Source of the DNA: Anaerolineae bacterium
GTDB lineage: Bacteria > Chloroflexota > Anaerolineae > Aggregatilineales > Phototrophicaceae
Length of the DNA: 64,000 bases
Direction of reading: 5' to 3'
Assembly (NCBI GenBank): GCA_022825675.1
Contig: JAJDWK010000094.1
Span: forward strand, 124,001 to 188,000
The notes beneath the pieces are model-generated. The model did not search any database. It was not told the origin of the DNA and saw only the letters and a program-made list of their open reading frames with translations. Positions 60,166 to 64,000 of the stretch are shown here, in pieces (position 1 is the stretch's first letter; each line of letters starts with the position of its first letter). The position numbers and the translations under genes are program-made.

Positions 60166-62597
60166 CGCCCCCGCAACCTTAAGGAATTGCTCACCACAAA
60201 CACGCTCGAAAAAGCCATCGCCGCCGCCGCGAACATCGGCAGCAGCCCCCCCAGCATCGCTACGGGAATCAACACGATATTATAAATGAAAGCCCAAAAG
60301 AGATTCTGGTGGATGACGCGCAAGGTCGCCTGGCTGAGCGCGATGGCATGCCCAACCGCCTTGAGGTCATCGCCGACCAGCGTCACATCCCCCGCTTCGA
60401 TGGCGATATCGGCGCCAGCGCCGACAGCAAAGCCAATATCGGCTTGAGCGAGCGCGGGCGCGTCATTGACGCCGTCGCCGACCATGCCAACGCGCGCGCC
60501 CTCGCTTTGCAGCCGCGCGACTGCCGCCGCTTTATCCGCCGGCAGCAGCTCCGCCTCCACGCGGGAAATGCCGACCTGGCGGGCGATGGCGGCGGCAGTG
60601 GCGCGATTGTCGCCCGTCAGCATGACAGTTTCCAGCCCGCGCGCCTGCAGCGCTTGTATGGCGGCGCGCGCGCCCGGCTTAATTGTGTCGCCGATGGCGA
60701 TAGCGCCTGCCAGCGCCGCATCCACCGCCAGCAAGATGACAGTCTGCCCGTTCCCTTGCGCAGCGGCGATGGCTTGCGCCAGCGGGCGGATGTCGATAGC
60801 GCGCTCGCGGAAGAAGCGCGGGCTGCCCACCAGCAGCTCAGCGCCGTCGATAGTGGCAGTGATGCCACGCCCTGGCAGCGCCTCAAAATGCTGCAGCGGC
60901 GGCACTTTGAGGTCACGCGCTTCGGCAGCCTTGAGCACGGCTCGCGCCAACGGATGTTCGCTGGCGGCTTCGGCAGCCGCGCTGAGCTGGAGCACAGCCT
61001 CCGCATTTGTGTGCGGCAGGGCGACGATATCGCTGACTGTCGGCTGCCCACGGGTGATGGTGCCAGTTTTATCAAGCAGGATGGTTGTCAATGCAGCCGC
61101 CCGCTCAAGCGCTTCGCTGGAGCGGAAAAGGATGCCGGCTTCGGCACCGCGCCCGCTGCCAACCATGATGGCGGTTGGCGTCGCCAAACCCAAGGCGCAG
61201 GGGCAGGCGATGACGAGCACAGCAATCATGTTGAGCATGGCGCTGGGGAAGCTGGCGCCACCGATTGCCAGCCAGCCAAGCAGGGTAATCAACGCGAGCA
61301 CGATCACGGCAGGCACAAAATAGCCAGCGACGCGGTCAGCAACCGCCTGGATGGGCGCTTTGCTGGCTTGAGCGCTTTCCACCAAGCGGATGATTTGCGC
61401 CAGCACGGTATCAGCGCCGACGCGCCGCGCCTCGATGATGAGCCGCCCCTGCTGATTGATTGTGCCGGCGATGACTTCGCTGCCGGCGGATTTATCGACC
61501 GGCAGGCTTTCGCCCGTGAGCAGCGATTCATCCACGGCGGAGCGCCCGTCGATGACGATGGCATCGACCGGGATGCTTTCGCCCGGCTTGACAAGCAGCG
61601 TATCGCCCGCCGTGACTTCGGCGATGGGGATTGTCTTTTCTTTGCCAGCGCTCAGCAAGGTGGCGGTTTTGGGCGCCAGGTTCATCAGCTTCTTGATGGC
61701 GGCGCTGGTGCGGCTTTTGGCGCGCGCCTCCAGCAGTTTGCCCAGGGTAATAAGGGTCAAGATGACAGCGGCGGATTCAAAATAATCGGCGGTGCCAACA
61801 ACATCAGAAAAGTCAAAAAGCATGCCCAGCAGCACAATGATGCCATACAGGTAGGCGGCGAGCGAGCCCATCGCCACCAGAACATCCATATTCGCCGTAC
61901 CATTACGCAGCGATTTATACGCGCCTTTGATATATTGCGCGCCCAGCAGCGCCACTACCGGAGTCGCCAGCGCGCCAAAGACAAAGAGCCAGCCATCCGC
62001 CTGCAGCCAGGGGAAGCTCTCCATGAGAAATGGCAGTTGGTGCATAAAATGCCGCGTCATGCTGAGCAGTGTCAGCGGGATGGTGAAGACCGCGCCAAAA
62101 GCGACCAGGCGCGTTTGCCGCGTAACTTCGGCTTGACGGGCGGCGGCTTCGGCATCAACGGGCGCGGCGCTATCGGCGCTGTCAATCACGCCATAGCCAG
62201 CGTTTTCGACAGCGGCGGCGAGGTCATCGCGGCCCGCCAGGCTGGGCAGATAGGTTACGGTCGCCTTCTCGCTGGCGAGGTTGACCGTTGCGCCCAGCAC
62301 CGCGTCAACGCGGCTCAAAGCGCGGGCGACATTCTTCTGGCACATGGCGCAGGTCATGCCGGTGATGGGCAGCTCGATAGAAGCGGCGGCGACGCCATAG
62401 CCAGCGCCTTCCAGCCGCGTTACGAGCTCTTTGGGCGATAGCGCCGCGGCATCAAAGCGCACCCGCGCCTGCTCGGTAGCGAGGTTGACCTGGACTTCTT
62501 CGACGCCCTCCGCGCGCGTGAGGCTGCGCTCGACATTTTTGACGCACATGGCGCAGGTCATACCCGTTACGGGCAGGGTGATGTCTTGTGTGCTCAT
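60144..62597 (-). CDS. copA: Copper-type P1B ATPase with two N-terminal HMA domains
   Basis: Two 'GMTCAMC' HMA motifs, 'IACPCALGLATPTAIMVGSGRGAEAGILFRSSEALE', 'LDKTGTITRGQPTV', 'MVGDGVNDAPALAQADIGFAVG'. Confidence 0.95.
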   Translation of the reverse strand: MSTQDITLPVTGMTCAMCVKNVERSLTRAEGVEEVQVNLATEQARVRFDAAALSPKELVTRLEGAGYGVAAASIELPITGMTCAMCQKNVARALSRVDAVLGATVNLASEKATVTYLPSLAGRDDLAAAVENAGYGVIDSADSAAPVDAEAAARQAEVTRQTRLVAFGAVFTIPLTLLSMTRHFMHQLPFLMESFPWLQADGWLFVFGALATPVVALLGAQYIKGAYKSLRNGTANMDVLVAMGSLAAYLYGIIVLLGMLFDFSDVVGTADYFESAAVILTLITLGKLLEARAKSRTSAAIKKLMNLAPKTATLLSAGKEKTIPIAEVTAGDTLLVKPGESIPVDAIVIDGRSAVDESLLTGESLPVDKSAGSEVIAGTINQQGRLIIEARRVGADTVLAQIIRLVESAQASKAPIQAVADRVAGYFVPAVIVLALITLLGWLAIGGASFPSAMLNMIAVLVIACPCALGLATPTAIMVGSGRGAEAGILFRSSEALERAAALTTILLDKTGTITRGQPTVSDIVALPHTNAEAVLQLSAAAEAASEHPLARAVLKAAEARDLKVPPLQHFEALPGRGITATIDGAELLVGSPRFFRERAIDIRPLAQAIAAAQGNGQTVILLAVDAALAGAIAIGDTIKPGARAAIQALQARGLETVMLTGDNRATAAAIARQVGISRVEAELLPADKAAAVARLQSEGARVGMVGDGVNDAPALAQADIGFAVGAGADIAIEAGDVTLVGDDLKAVGHAIALSQATLRVIHQNLFWAFIYNIVLIPVAMLGGLLPMFAAAAMAFSSVFVVSNSLRLRGRQFPPLV

Positions 62598-62700
62598 AGC
62601 CGTACATATCCTTTAAGGCTCAGCCGCTATTGTAGCGCCTCTGCCAGTTGCTTTAGAGGGCGGGCTGCGCAAGTCCGCGGCGCGGCGGAGCGCTGCTTAG

Positions 62701-63123
62701 TCAAAGGCGCTCATAGAGTTCCAGCAGGCAGCCGCCGCTGCTCTTGGGATGGATGAAAGCATAGCGCCAGCCAGCGCGCTCGCGCGGCGTCTCGTTGATA
62801 AGCTCACAGCCGAGCGCCTGCAGTTGACGCAGTTTTGCATTCAAATCCGCCACTTCCAGGCAGATATGATGCAAGCCCGGTCCGCGCTTTGCCAGATATT
62901 TTGCCACACCGCTGCCAGCGGTACTTGGGCTTATCAATTCGATATGGCTGTCGCCCACAGCAATCTTGACGATCGCCACCGCTTCTTCTGGCACCGACTG
63001 AATCTCCCCCTCGACAGTCAGCCCCAACCCATCGCGCCAGAATGCCAGCGCGCCTTGCAAATCCTCAACGACCAAGGCGATGTGATTGAGCTGTATCGGC
63101 GCTTCCCGCTGAGAATTTGGCAT
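62701..63123 (-). CDS. Methylmalonyl-CoA epimerase-like VOC family protein
   Basis: 'LNHIALVVEDLQGALAFWRDGLGLTVEGEIQSVPEEAVAIVKIAVGDSHIELISPS...GPGLHHICLEVADL...FIHPKSSGGCLLEL'. Confidence 0.9.
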   Translation of the reverse strand: MPNSQREAPIQLNHIALVVEDLQGALAFWRDGLGLTVEGEIQSVPEEAVAIVKIAVGDSHIELISPSTAGSGVAKYLAKRGPGLHHICLEVADLNAKLRQLQALGCELINETPRERAGWRYAFIHPKSSGGCLLELYERL

Positions 63124-63224
63124 GGCTGCCGCCCTTTCCTAGCTTTGCTCCTATGCTCAAATGGTATACTAAGTGGACTGATGTCGAAAGCGTAGCGGCG
63201 CATAGCGCTGCAGATGGGCATGAG

Positions 63225-64000
63225 ATGAGAGCAGCAGTTTTGACGGGGCATGGCGGCGCGGAAGTCGTCGACTATATTGAGGATATGCCGCTGCCGCAGC
63301 CGGGGGCGGGCGAGGCGCGCCTGCGCATAAAGGCGGCGGCGCTCAACCGCTTGGACCTGTGGGTGCGGGCGGGCTGGCGCGGTTTGCAGCTGGATTTCCC
63401 GCATGTGATTTGCGCTGATGGTGCCGGGCTGGTCGACGCGGTGGGCGCGGGTGTTAGCAGCGTCAGCGTCGGCGACCGCGTCTGCATCAACCCAACTATC
63501 GTGCCGCCCGATGACCCCGCGCTGAGTACTGGGCTGGAAAATCAAACGCGCATCGCCATTTTGGGTGAGCATCACAGCGGGACTGCCGCCGAATACATCG
63601 TGCTGCCGCAGCGCAATCTGCTGAAGATGCCGCCTGATTTTGACTTTGGCGCGGCGGCAGCGGTCGGGCTGGTGGGCGTGACTGCCTGGCACTCGCTGAT
63701 AACGCGCGGCGGCTTGCGGGCGGGCGAGACGGTCTTGATAGTGGGCGCGGGCGGCGGCGTCAACAGCATCAGCATTCAAATCGCCAAGCTGGCTAGCGCG
63801 CGGGTCATCGTGGTCGGCAGCAACGCCGAAAAATGCCAGCGCGCCGCGGCAATCGGCGCGGATGTTACCATCAACCGCGCGGAGGAGCCGCAATGGGGGC
63901 GCGCCGTCTCCAAAATTACCGGGGGGCGCGGCGTCGATGTGGTGGTTGATAATGTCGGGGCGGCGACACTGAAGCAGAGCATGCGCGCCTGTCGCATCGG
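63225..64000 (+). CDS. Zinc-binding alcohol dehydrogenase / quinone oxidoreductase (MDR), truncated by window end
   Basis: Open frame from ATG 63225 to the window end (absent from ORF track): 'MRAAVLTGHGGAEVVDYIEDMPLPQPGAGEARLRIKAAALNRLDLWVRAGW...ICADGAGLVDAVGAGVSSVSVGDRV...AAAVGLVGVTAWHSLITRGGLRAGETVLIVGAGGGVNSISIQIAKL'. Confidence 0.9.
   Translation, partial: MRAAVLTGHGGAEVVDYIEDMPLPQPGAGEARLRIKAAALNRLDLWVRAGWRGLQLDFPHVICADGAGLVDAVGAGVSSVSVGDRVCINPTIVPPDDPALSTGLENQTRIAILGEHHSGTAAEYIVLPQRNLLKMPPDFDFGAAAAVGLVGVTAWHSLITRGGLRAGETVLIVGAGGGVNSISIQIAKLASARVIVVGSNAEKCQRAAAIGADVTINRAEEPQWGRAVSKITGGRGVDVVVDNVGAATLKQSMRACRI

Noticed and set aside
60309-62441. 710 aa plus-strand ORF antisense to the copper ATPase
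   Set aside because: Fully antisense to a clear copA; composition typical of GC-rich shadow ORFs (R/Q/H/D/A-rich), no recognisable motif.

Overview
This 64 kb window is GC-rich, gene-dense bacterial chromosome. Gene content and arrangement suggest Chloroflexota (Anaerolineae-like), but that is inference. I saw no rRNA, tRNA or CRISPR array. Main contents, left to right: (1) a glycine cleavage / one-carbon region with a serine hydroxymethyltransferase-GcvT fusion gene, split gcvPA/gcvPB, gcvH and a glycine riboswitch; (2) housekeeping genes (SCO1-like, alr, tgt, DUF3048, mltG, pyrimidine-nucleoside phosphorylase); (3) a 5.3 kb segment flanked by inverted, composite AT-rich intergenic repeats, carrying sugar-acid-type enzymes, an IS4-type transposase remnant, a DsbA-like protein and mtnA; (4) a PfkB kinase, ahcY and a DUF4397/SH3 protein; (5) a GDP-rhamnose/polysaccharide operon (rmd, gmd, tatD-like, GT2, GT4, YfhO-like, O-antigen-ligase-like); (6) rpsF, rpsR and a peptidyl-prolyl isomerase; (7) an FHA-FHA-mtnP-FtsW/RodA-PBP cluster in which the PBP has lost all three transpeptidase motifs; (8) two AT-rich, plus-strand, two-gene defence cassettes: a COG1106 ATPase + RloB pair (AbiL/RloAB-like) and a TIR + TM-macro pair (Thoeris type II-like); (9) uvrA, glutaryl-CoA-dehydrogenase-like ACAD, queG, amidase, copper P-type ATPase, VOC epimerase and a 3'-truncated zinc/quinone oxidoreductase. 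The strongest candidates for something unusual are the SHMT / degenerate GcvT-like / GcvT three-part fusion, the pseudoenzyme PBP paired with RodA, and the repeat-bounded segment. The two defence cassettes look like members of known families. All family calls are from reading the translations; no database search was run.
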